Below, piece by piece: positions 32,720 through 40,139 of a DNA stretch of 45,437 bases. The notes under the pieces are model-generated. The model was not told where the DNA came from and did not search any database. It saw nothing but the letters and a program-made list of their open reading frames with translations. Position numbers and translations under genes: made by a program. How positions within the stretch are numbered: position 1 is the stretch's first letter; every line of letters starts with the position of its first letter. This DNA is from a bacterium (GTDB lineage: Archaea; Thermoproteota; Nitrososphaeria; Nitrososphaerales; Gagatemarchaeaceae): assembly GCA_027310575.1 (NCBI GenBank), contig DAIDAO010000049.1, forward strand, positions 1 through 45,437, written 5' to 3'.

Positions 32720-34455
32720 GGTCCGGCTTCGTACTCCCTGATGACCCGCCTGAGGTCGTCGGCGAACCCCCTGAGCGCGGACGGGCCGAAGCCCCACCTC
32801 AGCCCCCCAGCCTCGAACAGCTCCGGGAGCGACTTCGCTGCGCCGAGGGAGAGGGCAGACTTGTAGGCCTCGACCGCGCCCCTTCTGTCCTCCCTGTAGC
32901 GGGCCCTGATCCCCAGCGCCCCCGTAAGCGCTATGCCGTACTCGATGTAGTAGAAGGGGACCTCGAAGAAGTGGAGCTGGCGGTGCCAGCGGTGCGCCCT
33001 GCTCAGCTCGAGGCCCTCGTAGCTCTCCAGCCCCGCGAACCTGTTGAAGGTGGCCACCCAGGCCGCAGCCCTTTCCTCGTGGGTGTGGTCGGGGTGGGTG
33101 TACACCCAGTGCTGGAACGCGTCGACGGTCGCCACCCATGCGAAGAGCTTGACGTTGTCGACCGCCTCCTCCCAGTTCGAGCGGTTGGCGTTCTCCCTGT
33201 CGTAGAAGACCCCCTCGTAGTGCTCTCCTGAGATTATCTCCATCGACGTCGAGGCGACCTCGGCGAACTCGGTGGGTATGTTCGCGTTCGCGTTGAAGTA
33301 CGGGAGCCCCTCTTTTCTCATGAGGAAGGTGTGGAAGCTGTGCCCGGCCTCGTGCAGGAGCGTCCGGACGTCGTCGTCCCTCTTCGCTGCGTTCATGAAG
33401 ATGAACGGGAGCCTGACCTCCGTGAGCTCCTCCTGGTAGCCGCCTGGGGCCTTCCCCTTCCTGCTTTCGAGGTCGAGGAGGTCCAGCTCGACCATCCTCG
33501 AAAAGTAGCCTGCGAGCTCCTGGTCGATCTGGCTCACGACCTTCTTCGCTCCGCCCAGGAGGCCGGCCGCGTCCTTGAAAGGCGAGAGAGGGGGACGGCT
33601 GTCCGGGTCCACCCTCAGGTCCCAGGGCCGGAGCTCGTCGACGCCCATCTTCTCCATCCTCCTCCGGTCGATCTCCCTGCTCAGGGGGACGATGAACTCC
33701 TCGACCCCCCTGTGGAAGCTCTCGCAGTCAGACGGCGTGTAGTCGAACCTGTCCTTCTTGGCGAAGGTGTAGTCCCTGAAGTCGGCGAACCCCGCGTTCT
33801 TTGCCACCCGGTCCCGGAGACCGACCATCTGGTCGTAGATCCTGTCGAGCGCCTCCCTGTCCTGCAGCGCCCTGGCGTCGGCCAGACGCCACGCCTCTTC
33901 TCTTACCGGCCTGTCAGGCTCTTCGTAGAACTTTGACATCTGCTGCAGGGTCCGCTCTTCCCCGCGGAAGTTGACCGTCATCGCGCCCAGGACGCGCAGG
34001 TAGTCCTGGGAGAGGTTCGAGTCCTGCCTTTCGAGGTCCACGTTCTCTTCCCTGAAGATGCGCACCGCGCTCAGGCGCCTCCTGTCCTCCTGGCCGTAGA
34101 CGCTCCGCGGGAGCTGGGAGTGGAAGGGGGTCGAGGAGTATTTCTTCAGCAGCCCGAACTTTGCGACCTTGATCTTGGGCTCGAGCTCCTCGACGTACCG
34201 GCGGTAGGCTTCAGTGTACTCCTTGTTGTCGGTCTGCAGTGTGCTGTTGATGTACCTGATCGACCTCTGCTCGTAGACGTAGGAATCGAGCTCGGCCTCG
34301 TCGAGGAGCCACTTCTCGAGGTCGGCAGTGCTGGCGATGGCGCGGGCGGCGAGCTCTGCGTAGGCCTTCGAGAGGTCCCCCCACTCGAACCTGATCCCCG
34401 CCGGGAGAAACTGCCGCTTGAACTCCCTTGGGAGGGCAGAGTAGTCGAAGACCAA
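32716..34455 (-). CDS. M3 family oligoendopeptidase (PepF-like)
   Basis: A 579-aa zinc metallopeptidase. The HEAGH active site is at residues 368-372 (LLHEAGHSFHTFL), and the second-half Glu is in NIPTEFAEVASTSME about 25-35 residues later. The helical N-terminal half and AGLCQF-like SFKDAA/GGAKKV region match subfamily M3B. It degrades short peptides in the cytoplasm and has no signal peptide. The TTG start at 34453-34455 has GGTATAAGTAAGG at about 34481-34493, some 30 nt upstream. It converges with the FTR1-like gene on a shared CTAG. Confidence 0.92.
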   Translation of the reverse strand: MVFDYSALPREFKRQFLPAGIRFEWGDLSKAYAELAARAIASTADLEKWLLDEAELDSYVYEQRSIRYINSTLQTDNKEYTEAYRRYVEELEPKIKVAKFGLLKKYSSTPFHSQLPRSVYGQEDRRRLSAVRIFREENVDLERQDSNLSQDYLRVLGAMTVNFRGEERTLQQMSKFYEEPDRPVREEAWRLADARALQDREALDRIYDQMVGLRDRVAKNAGFADFRDYTFAKKDRFDYTPSDCESFHRGVEEFIVPLSREIDRRRMEKMGVDELRPWDLRVDPDSRPPLSPFKDAAGLLGGAKKVVSQIDQELAGYFSRMVELDLLDLESRKGKAPGGYQEELTEVRLPFIFMNAAKRDDDVRTLLHEAGHSFHTFLMRKEGLPYFNANANIPTEFAEVASTSMEIISGEHYEGVFYDRENANRSNWEEAVDNVKLFAWVATVDAFQHWVYTHPDHTHEERAAAWVATFNRFAGLESYEGLELSRAHRWHRQLHFFEVPFYYIEYGIALTGALGIRARYREDRRGAVEAYKSALSLGAAKSLPELFEAGGLRWGFGPSALRGFADDLRRVIREYEAGP

Positions 34456-34650
34456 GTGCGCTGGGGTGAACCTGAAAGATACCTTACTTATACCTCGCTA
34501 GAAAGCAAGAATGTCATGCTCCCGATTTTACGGGAGGTCTCCGTTCCTATGGAAGGCGGGCTATTCTGATTGCCCCACGTGACAGTACCCCTGATGCGCG
34601 AGCGACATAAAAATCCTCCGGAGGTCCATGAGAGGGGTTCGGGAGGGGCG

Positions 34651-34955
34651 TCAGTCACCTGAGTACGGGGGCTCGCCCGTGCCGTCTTCGAATCCGAAGA
34701 AGCTCTTGACGTGGTTGCGGGCGAAATACCACCCGAACAGCCCCCGCCGAAGGTGAGCAGGTACCAGGCCCAATGCAGCCCCATCCAGGTCCCGTAGCCC
34801 GCCACGATGAAGAGGAGGCCGGCGACGGCCGGCGGGATGTTGAGAGGAGAGAAGAGCACGTTGGGCACCGCCAACAGGACCAGGGCGAGGCCCAAGACCA
34901 GGTCGGCGACCGCCACAGCCGCTATCCCGCCCGGTCTATCTCCGCGGTTCAACAC
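34651..34955 (-). pseudogene. Small membrane protein interrupted by a frameshift in a G5 run
   Basis: The first frame from GTG 34955 gives about 71 residues with two or three hydrophobic helices, ending YLLTFGGG. At the run of five G on the minus strand (34741-34745) the frame turns into Ser/Arg-rich nonsense. The -1 frame there continues smoothly as LFGWYFARNHVKSFFGFEDG and stops at 34651-34653. The joined product would be 101 aa: membrane helices, then a basic/aromatic tail. The continuity argues for one gene with a single-base deletion, a sequencing error in the homopolymer, or a -1 slippage site. I do not recognise the family. GTG 34955 or TTG 34952 may be the start. Confidence 0.65.
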
Positions 34956-35017
34956 GGGCGGAAGAGGGTGAGACCGACTTACGCCGTCCGTTCAGTCCGG
35001 CGAATCGGGTTCGAAAC

Positions 35018-35092
35018 TGCCCCGGGCGAGATTTGAACTCGCGTCGCTAGCTCGAGAGGCTAACATGCTTGACCGGGCTACACCACCGGGGC
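35018..35092 (-). tRNA. tRNA-Glu(CTC)
   Basis: A complete 75-nt cloverleaf on the minus strand. Acceptor GCCCCGG/CCGGGGC, anticodon stem TTAGC/GCTAG enclosing loop CTCTCGA (anticodon CTC), a 4-nt variable loop, T stem GCGAG/CTCGC with TTCAAAT loop, and discriminator A. No intron and no encoded CCA. A CGCTATATCC box at about 35112-35121 is positioned 20-28 nt upstream. Confidence 0.96.
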
Positions 35093-35167
35093 TCGGGGAG
35101 CCTTCAGAGGGTGTGGATATAGCGGTTGCTCGTGAAAACCGAGAGTTTGCAGGAGGACCCGGCCTGG

Positions 35168-35395
35168 CTACTGGCTCTGCCTGAGAATCGACTTGGCTGC
35201 CAGCTTGATGTCCGAAGGCTTCACCGTCTTCCTCCCGGCGTGGGCCGCCAACTCGACCGCAGCTTTGGAGATCTGCATCCCCACGGACTCGAGCTCGCTC
35301 CTCAGCTCGATGGCTGCGTCGTCCCCGACCCTTTCTGCGCCGGCCTTCTTTATCACCCTGTAGACAGCCGCAAGGCCGAACTCGGAACTAGACAT
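35168..35395 (-). CDS. Archaeal histone
   Basis: A 75-aa histone-fold protein. The order [47 protein letters not shown] matches archaeal HMf/HTz-like histones, with the RKTV DNA-binding loop and D-I-K-L-A final helix. It binds and wraps DNA as dimers or longer stacks. The first helix carries an extra short N-terminus (MSSS), as in thaumarchaeal histones. ATG 35395 is chosen over the longer frame because TTTTTAATA (35420-35428) lies about 29 nt upstream. Confidence 0.95.
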   Translation of the reverse strand: MSSSEFGLAAVYRVIKKAGAERVGDDAAIELRSELESVGMQISKAAVELAAHAGRKTVKPSDIKLAAKSILRQSQ

Positions 35396-35464
35396 TCGCC
35401 TTTCGGGCCTACGGGGTGTATTAAAAACCTTTGGCGAGTTTCGCCCGCACAATAGTCCGTTTTA

Positions 35465-35478
35465 GGCTCTAAAGAGCC
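35465..35478. promoter_or_regulatory. Perfect 6-bp dyad between histone and tatD
   Basis: GGCTCT-AA-AGAGCC lies in the 200-bp gap between the divergent histone and TatD genes, about 40 nt upstream of the histone TATA. The near-perfect symmetry with a two-base centre suits a protein-binding operator more than an RNA hairpin. The rest of the gap shows only the two promoters. Confidence 0.4.
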
Positions 35479-35595
35479 CAACTCCACCCCTAATCTGAAA
35501 ATAAGTGGAAAAACCGCACCCAGTCGTTCTCGCGTTCAGCTTTGCGTCCGAAGGTCTGAGAGTGGGCTGAAATACCACGTTACCCATGGCAGGGC

Positions 35596-36333
35596 GTGCG
35601 TTTCGTCGATTCGCACCTCCATCTGAGCGGACGGGACGTCGAGCCGGCCCTGGCGCTGGGCGCAGCAACGGAGACTCTTCTGGTCACCTGCGCGACCGAC
35701 CACGGGACGTCCAACGAGGCCCTCAGGCTGGCAGCGGCCAACCCTGAGGCGGTGAAGGCATTCGTCGGCGTGCACCCGTCTGAGGCTGCGAAGTCCGGCG
35801 GCCTCGGGTGGCTTCGAAAGGCCCTCGCCTCATCTGCCGGGCTCGGCGAGGTGGGCCTGGACCCGACCTACTCCTCGGCAGGCCCGCGAAGCGCCCAGAT
35901 GAGGGCGTTCCTCTCCCAGCTGGAGCTGGCCCAGAAGCTCGGCAAGCCTGTCCAGGTCCATTCGCGCGAGGCCGAGAAAGCGGCCATCGAGTCGCTCGAG
36001 GGGTTCAGGCTCCGCGCCGTCCTCCTCCACTGGCTTGAAAGCGAGGAAGCGCTCCCCACAGCGCTGGCGAAGGGATACTTCGTCTCATTCGGCCCGGCAG
36101 TCCTCTACTCGAAGAAGCTTCAGCGCATGGCAGCGAGGTCTGAACCCGGCCAGGTGCTCGCCGAGACCGACTCCCCTGTGACCTATCGCCCGCTCGGGGG
36201 GGTGCAGGGGCCCTCGCTGGTCCCTTCGGTCGTGTTCAGGCTCGCCGAGCTCTGGGGGGTCAGATTCGAGGCGGCAAGGGAGACGATAGCTGCGAACGCG
36301 GCGCGCTTCCTCGGCCTCCCCGAGAAAGGTTAA
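35596..36333 (+). CDS. TatD-family metal-dependent hydrolase
   Basis: A 245-aa TIM-barrel hydrolase beginning MRFVDSHLHLSG, with the HxH metal motif at residues 7-9. It continues with VGVHPSEA, GEVGLDPTY (metal-bridging Glu), VQVHSREA, LLHWLES and AETDSPV (Asp). TatD proteins are Mg-dependent nucleases or D-aminoacyl-tRNA-deacylase-like enzymes. The GTG start has a GAAATACC box about 25 nt upstream. Its stop TAA lies within the presumptive promoter of the downstream S17e gene. Confidence 0.9.
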   Translation: MRFVDSHLHLSGRDVEPALALGAATETLLVTCATDHGTSNEALRLAAANPEAVKAFVGVHPSEAAKSGGLGWLRKALASSAGLGEVGLDPTYSSAGPRSAQMRAFLSQLELAQKLGKPVQVHSREAEKAAIESLEGFRLRAVLLHWLESEEALPTALAKGYFVSFGPAVLYSKKLQRMAARSEPGQVLAETDSPVTYRPLGGVQGPSLVPSVVFRLAELWGVRFEAARETIAANAARFLGLPEKG

Positions 36334-36362
36334 TCATGTCACTCAATCGGGCTTGACCGAAG

Positions 36363-36575
36363 TTGGACAGGACCCGGAGGCTTTCGGAGGAGTTGATGGA
36401 GAGGCACCCTGAAGCCTTCGGCACAGACTTCGAGCAGAACAAGAAGGCGCTCGAGGAGCTCGCGTTGATCCCGTCCAAGCAGCTTCGGAACCGAATAGCC
36501 GGGTACATCGCGAAGTCGCACAAAGAGGACTCGTCCGAGGGCGAACAGGCAGAGGGCGAAGAGCAGAAGGACTAG
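36363..36575 (+). CDS. rps17e: Ribosomal protein S17e (eS17)
   Basis: A 70-aa protein with the S17e core ELMERHPEAFGTDFEQNKKALEELALIPSKQLRNRIAGYIAK (read in parts). This is the helical domain that sits on the small-subunit head. An in-frame TGA lies 9 nt before TTG 36363, so the usual N-terminal MGKVRTK-type residues cannot be included; the protein starts about five residues late relative to others I know. An acidic tail (EDSSEGEQAEGEEQKD) extends the C-terminus. GGTTAATC near 36328-36335 is a likely TATA. It heads an operon with the SerK-like, ubiquitin-like and Cgi121 genes. Confidence 0.9.
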   Translation: MDRTRRLSEELMERHPEAFGTDFEQNKKALEELALIPSKQLRNRIAGYIAKSHKEDSSEGEQAEGEEQKD

Positions 36576-36578
36576 CCC

Positions 36579-37397
36579 TTGGCCCTGGCGAAGACGGGGT
36601 TCCTGCTCACGGTCAAGCCGGTGAGCGTCCTTCGCCCGCACGAGGAGACGATACCGGAGCACGTGGAAAGGCTGGCCGAAGAGATGAGGCGTGACGGCGT
36701 GCAGAAAGACCCGATCATCATCGACCAGGACACGGCTACGGTCCTGGACGGGATGCACAGGCTCGCGGCCTTCGAGAAGCTCCGCGTCGAGAATGCTGTC
36801 TGCTGCGCCGTCGACTACGCCTCGAAAGCAGTCAGGGTCGGCCGCTGGGCGCGCGTCTACACATCCAAGGGCGGCTCGTTCGCCGACGTCCTTGCGCGCT
36901 CCAGGCTCACGCGTCGGGTCACCCTCGCGCAGGCGTTCGACGCGCTGGACAGCCGGGAAGACGGTCTGGCAGTCCTCACTTCCAGCGCCGCATACCTGCC
37001 GGCTGGGGAGCTCGAGCTTGGGCCCGCGTTCGAAGTCATAGGCGATTTCGACCGATACTCTGAAGCCAAGAGGTGGGAGCGCCGCTTCGTACCCGAAGAC
37101 GAGGTCGACGTCCCTCTGCAGGAAGACAAGAACCTGGTACTACTGGTGAGGAAGCTCGGGAAGGAAGACGTGGTCTCGGCCGCCCGGTCCGGGAAGCTGT
37201 TCCCCTGCAAGACCTCGATGCACCGCATCGACCCCAGGCCAGTGGCAGTGAACTTCCCGCTCGAGAAGCTGAACGGGGCTACGACCGCGGCGCTGAAGGA
37301 GTCGCTTGCCGGTCATGGGGAGCGCCTGCTCCCGGCCGGATCCACGTACGAAGGAAGAAGGTATAAGGAAAGGCTGCTCCTCCTCAACCGCGAATGA
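36579..37397 (+). CDS. ParB/sulfiredoxin-fold protein, SerK-like (free serine kinase family)
   Basis: A 272-aa protein whose N-terminus (VSVLRPHEETIPEHVERLAEEM, KDPIIID, TVLDGMHRLAAFEKL) matches the ParB/Srx nucleotide-binding fold of archaeal ADP-dependent serine kinase SerK. SerK makes O-phosphoserine from free serine in Thermococcus. The central DGHHR-type motif reads DGMHR here (residues 57-61). The C-terminal 170 residues extend the fold. SerK, a SbnI-like kinase or another ParB-like enzyme are all possible. TTG 36579 follows the S17e stop by 3 nt, and its own stop overlaps the next start as ATGA. Confidence 0.72.
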   Translation: MALAKTGFLLTVKPVSVLRPHEETIPEHVERLAEEMRRDGVQKDPIIIDQDTATVLDGMHRLAAFEKLRVENAVCCAVDYASKAVRVGRWARVYTSKGGSFADVLARSRLTRRVTLAQAFDALDSREDGLAVLTSSAAYLPAGELELGPAFEVIGDFDRYSEAKRWERRFVPEDEVDVPLQEDKNLVLLVRKLGKEDVVSAARSGKLFPCKTSMHRIDPRPVAVNFPLEKLNGATTAALKESLAGHGERLLPAGSTYEGRRYKERLLLLNRE

Positions 37398-37651
37398 TAT
37401 CCGTCCGCTGTCTCGGCCACATAGGGACGAGCGTCGGGGAGGAGGAGGTGGAGCTCGAAGGGTCTGAGCTGGAAGCTTCTGAGATCGTCGAGAGGCTGCG
37501 GGAGATGAGCGGGAGGGAGGACCCGGGGTTCACCAGGTTCAACACTCTGATGATGGTCGAAGACGGCGAGGCGTTCGTCACCGCAGCGGCGAGCAGGAAG
37601 GTCAGGTCAGGGGAGCGCGTGGTCCTGATCCCGTTTTCGCACGGCGGGTGA
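37394..37651 (+). CDS. Ubiquitin-like/MoaD-ThiS-family protein with C-terminal Gly-Gly
   Basis: An 85-aa beta-grasp protein ending FSHGG, the di-glycine tail needed for adenylation by an E1-like enzyme. FNTLMMVEDGEAF and SGERVVLIPFSHGG match MoaD/SAMP proteins. Such proteins act as sulfur carriers for molybdopterin or tRNA thiolation, or as protein modifiers. Overlap with both neighbours (ATGA upstream, GTGA downstream) ties it to the SerK-like and Cgi121 genes. No molybdopterin gene is nearby, so tRNA thiolation or SAMP-like modification is likelier; this is inference. Confidence 0.85.
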   Translation: MISVRCLGHIGTSVGEEEVELEGSELEASEIVERLREMSGREDPGFTRFNTLMMVEDGEAFVTAAASRKVRSGERVVLIPFSHGG

Positions 37652-38082
37652 GCTGGACGCAGGTCTTCGCCAGAGCGTATCTCTGCGGGTCGGGGATGGA
37701 TCCGGAGGAGCTGAAGCTGAAGGCCGCCCGGGAGTGCCGGGGGGCGGTGGTGCAGACGGCGGCGCAGGATGCCGCGACCAACGAGCTGTTCGTCGAGATG
37801 CTGGCTGCCCAGACCCTCCAGGCGCAAACCACTGGCAGCCTGCTGGCACGGAATCCCGAGATGGACTTCCTGCTCCGGCTTGCGGGGACCGCCCAGATCT
37901 CGAAGGCCATAGGCGAGAAGGGGTCGGCGGTCGGGAAGCCTTTCCTGCTGGTCGTCGCGTCGCGCAGGAGGCTGAAGGAGCTTTCTGGGCTCACCGGGCT
38001 TGAACTTCCGCGGAGGGGACTATCGAAGTCGGAGCTCCTTCGCGTAGAGAGGGCCGCGCTGCTCAGCGCGGAGCGGGCCTAG
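37648..38082 (+). CDS. cgi121: KEOPS complex subunit Cgi121
   Basis: A 144-aa protein with the Cgi121 hallmark ARNPEMDFLLRLAGTAQISKAIGEKG near residues 70-95. In KEOPS (Kae1, Bud32, Cgi121, Pcc1) it recruits the tRNA 3' end for t6A37 synthesis. The GTG start overlaps the upstream stop as GTGA, so it is the last gene of the S17e operon. It converges on the THUMP gene with a shared CTAG stop at 38079-38082. TsaC, which makes the t6A precursor, lies just beyond the THUMP gene. Confidence 0.9.
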   Translation: MSWTQVFARAYLCGSGMDPEELKLKAARECRGAVVQTAAQDAATNELFVEMLAAQTLQAQTTGSLLARNPEMDFLLRLAGTAQISKAIGEKGSAVGKPFLLVVASRRRLKELSGLTGLELPRRGLSKSELLRVERAALLSAERA

Positions 38083-38579
38083 GCGGCGCGTTTGAGCTTC
38101 TGGATGCTGACGATGTCGTGCGGAGACAGCACTGATACCCCCGAATATTCGCCGAAGATCTCCAGCAGCACTATCTTGTCGGGCGAGTCGAGGTTCACCT
38201 TCCTGTCGACCGCGTCGGCGATGGCGTCTATGAGCTGCCTGTCTTGATACGGTGATTCCCTCGCCTCTATCGTGATCCTGAAGGTCTCTCCAGGACCGAT
38301 GGCCGAGGCAAGCTCCTTGACCGCCTTCACGATGTCTCCGACCTTCGTGTCAACGACCCGGTCGACCGGGATGACGCGCAGTATGAACCGGACCTTGAAG
38401 GGCTCTGACCTGACGAAGTCGGTGATGAACGACAGCAGAGCCTTCGGGTCCTCGACGTCGACCTCGATTATGCCGTCGTAGGCCGACCTGTCTATCGTCA
38501 CCTTCCGTATCCCGGAGAGGAGGGCGATCTCCTTGAACTCTGCAGAGGCCTTCGCCTCGAGCCCCTTTGAGGAGGTCAC
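38079..38579 (-). CDS. THUMP-domain RNA-binding protein (Tan1/COG1818-like)
   Basis: A 166-aa protein with a THUMP domain: GLEAKASAEFKEIALLSGIRKVTI, VEDPKALLSFITDFVRSEPFKVRFILRVIPVD, TFRITIEARESPYQDRQLIDAIADAV and VLLEIFGEYSGVSVL (given in parts). No methyltransferase or deaminase domain is attached, matching archaeal COG1818 and eukaryotic Tan1/THUMPD1, which present tRNA for ac4C formation. GTG 38579 is the only standard start near the domain; the longer frame upstream lies inside tsaC and is not coding. The true start could be a rarer codon a few residues further up, since family members often begin NLIVT. It overlaps tsaC by one base. Confidence 0.85.
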   Translation of the reverse strand: MTSSKGLEAKASAEFKEIALLSGIRKVTIDRSAYDGIIEVDVEDPKALLSFITDFVRSEPFKVRFILRVIPVDRVVDTKVGDIVKAVKELASAIGPGETFRITIEARESPYQDRQLIDAIADAVDRKVNLDSPDKIVLLEIFGEYSGVSVLSPHDIVSIQKLKRAA

Positions 38580-39196
38580 TATGAGGTTCGTCCGTATCTC
38601 AACCCGTCGCCGACCCCGACGGGACCTGTTCTTAAGATTGTGACCGTGTCCCCGACCACCTGGACTACGGTGGACTCCTTCCCCGCCCTCACCCCGCCGT
38701 CGAGGACCATGTCCACCATCCCCCCGACCTGCCTCACGGCTTCGTCTGCAGTCCTCGCCGAGGGCTGGCCCGAGATGTTGGCGCTCGTCCCTGTCAGCCA
38801 CCCCCCGCACAGGCTGATGAGCTCGAGACAGGCGGAGTGGGACGGGACCCTCACCCCGAGCTTCCCGGACCCCTGCGTGAGCTGCGTGGGGAGGTCCATC
38901 CTGACAGGAGCCACGATCGTCAGCGGGCCCGGCCAGTTCGCCCTCGCCAGCTCCAGCGCCCTGGCGGAGAGGACCACCAGCTCTTCCGCCTTCGACGCCG
39001 AAGAGCAGAGGACCGGCACCGGCTTCGAGCCCCTCCCCTTCGCTTCGAAGACCCTCTTCACAGCATCCGCGTTGAACGGGTCGCAGCCGAGCCCGTACAC
39101 CGTGTCCGTCGGGTAGACTATGACCCCGCCCCTGCGGACGACCTCTGCCGCCCTGGACATCGAGGCAGGGCCTATCGGCACCGAACCAGCGGTCAA
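38579..39196 (-). CDS. tsaC: Threonylcarbamoyl-AMP synthase TsaC/Sua5-type
   Basis: A 205-aa YrdC-domain enzyme that makes L-threonylcarbamoyladenylate from Thr, bicarbonate and ATP, the precursor for KEOPS-dependent t6A. YPTDTVYGLGCDPFNADAV (near residues 28-46), RVFEAKGRGSKPVPVL, WPGPLTIV, LGVRVPSH and TGTSANISGQPS are all present. There is no Sua5 C-terminal domain. TTG 39196 has the shared TATA box (39224-39232) 32 nt upstream; ATG 39160 is an alternative that keeps the domain. Confidence 0.95.
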   Translation of the reverse strand: MTAGSVPIGPASMSRAAEVVRRGGVIVYPTDTVYGLGCDPFNADAVKRVFEAKGRGSKPVPVLCSSASKAEELVVLSARALELARANWPGPLTIVAPVRMDLPTQLTQGSGKLGVRVPSHSACLELISLCGGWLTGTSANISGQPSARTADEAVRQVGGMVDMVLDGGVRAGKESTVVQVVGDTVTILRTGPVGVGDGLRYGRTS

Positions 39197-39222
39197 TCCT
39201 AGCCGGGCGCTTCACACCGTGA

Positions 39223-39233
39223 CATTTAATAGT
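39223..39233. promoter_or_regulatory. Bidirectional TATA element between tsaC and the acidic micro-protein
   Basis: ATTTAATAG is nearly symmetric. It is centred 29 nt before ATG 39257 on the plus strand and 32 nt before TTG 39196 on the minus strand. One box could serve both genes. Confidence 0.55.
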
Positions 39234-39256
39234 GCAACCTAAATCGCGGTGCGCCC

Positions 39257-39349
39257 ATGTCGGAAGAGGACCAGGAGCTCGACGAGGACCTAGACGAGGA
39301 CTTGGACGAGGACGGATGGGACGAAGACTCGGACGAGGAAGGGTTCTAG
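39257..39349 (+). CDS. 30-aa highly acidic micro-protein
   Basis: An ATG-to-TAG frame of 30 codons: 19 of 30 residues are Asp or Glu, with three repeated L-D-E-D units and one Trp. ATG 39257 is 29 nt from a good TATA box, consistent with leaderless expression. No family is recognised. Small acidic proteins can bind basic partners such as histones, ribosomal proteins or RNA polymerase, but nothing here shows which. It could also be the acidic tail of an unrecognised larger frame, though no upstream extension is open. Confidence 0.55.
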   Translation: MSEEDQELDEDLDEDLDEDGWDEDSDEEGF

Positions 39350-39425
39350 GGCCCTGACGCTCCGCGTGACATGGTCGCAGTCCTACGCCACACTTTAAGA
39401 CACCTCGCAGGCCGCTTGGACGGCC

Positions 39426-40094
39426 TTGTCTAGGACGCTCGTAGTCAACTTCAAGAACTACCCTGAGATCATGGGGGAGGGCTCTGTCCGCCTGGCCCTC
39501 GCCATGAAGAGAGCCGCCGAGACGGCCAACATCGAGGCGATAGCCGCGCCCCCCACCCCGATGATAGCGCTCGTGGCCTCGAAGGCCAAGGTCCAGGTGT
39601 ACAGTCAGTCGGTCAGCAGCGACGCCGGAGACAAGACCACGGGGGCCGTGCTCCCGGAGGCCGTGAAAGCCGCCGGCGCGTCAGGGACGATACTGAACCA
39701 CAGCGAGTCCAGGCGGAACATCTCCGACCTCAGGAAGCTCGTCCCAAGGCTCGCAAGCATGGGGATGGGGGTCTGCCTGTGCTCGCAGGACGCGAGCGAG
39801 GCAGCGAGCCTGTCGAGGCTCGGTCCGAAGTACCTGGCTGTCGAACCTCCGGAGCTGATAGGCTCCGGCGTCGCAGTCTCGACAGCGAAGCCCGAACTGG
39901 TGGAGAGGACAGTCGCGCTGGTAAGGGAGGCAGGCTACGGCGGCAAGATCCTCTGCGGGGCCGGGATAGTCAGCGGGGAGGACGTGGCCAGGGCCGTGGA
40001 GCTCGGGGTGGACGGCGTGCTCGTGGCGAGCAGCGTGGTGAAAGCGGCCGACTGGGAGTCGAAGATCCGGGAACTCGCCGATTCTCTAAAGTGA
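39426..40094 (+). CDS. tpiA: Triosephosphate isomerase (archaeal type)
   Basis: A 222-aa TIM-barrel enzyme interconverting DHAP and glyceraldehyde-3-phosphate. NFKNY near residue 8 holds the catalytic Asn/Lys, LNHSE near 90 the His, and VEPPELIGSG near 139 the catalytic Glu. CGAGIVSGEDVARAVELGVDG is the phosphate-binding end. The protein is shorter than bacterial TPI, as expected for archaeal enzymes. The TTG start has a CTTTAAG box about 29 nt upstream (39393-39399). It fits with the FBPase and aldolase genes 2-3 kb away. Confidence 0.96.
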   Translation: MSRTLVVNFKNYPEIMGEGSVRLALAMKRAAETANIEAIAAPPTPMIALVASKAKVQVYSQSVSSDAGDKTTGAVLPEAVKAAGASGTILNHSESRRNISDLRKLVPRLASMGMGVCLCSQDASEAASLSRLGPKYLAVEPPELIGSGVAVSTAKPELVERTVALVREAGYGGKILCGAGIVSGEDVARAVELGVDGVLVASSVVKAADWESKIRELADSLK

Positions 40095-40108
40095 GAACGG
40101 GCTCTTTT

Positions 40109-40118
40109 TCTTAAATAC
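40109..40118 (+). promoter_or_regulatory. Strong TATA box of gdhA
   Basis: TTCTTAAATAC is centred 26 nt before ATG 40140, with a T-rich stretch directly upstream. It is the best TATA match in this part of the window and suggests high, leaderless expression of glutamate dehydrogenase. Confidence 0.65.
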
Positions 40119-40139
40119 AATGTTAAAAGGGCGCCGATT

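Noticed and set aside
34488-34740. The Ser/Arg-rich C-terminal half of the 155-codon frame at the small membrane protein
   Set aside because: Nonsense composition after the G-run; the -1 frame continues the protein better.
38079-39215. A single 378-codon protein spanning the THUMP and tsaC region
   Set aside because: The upstream half is the wrong frame of tsaC; the THUMP domain begins only after tsaC ends.
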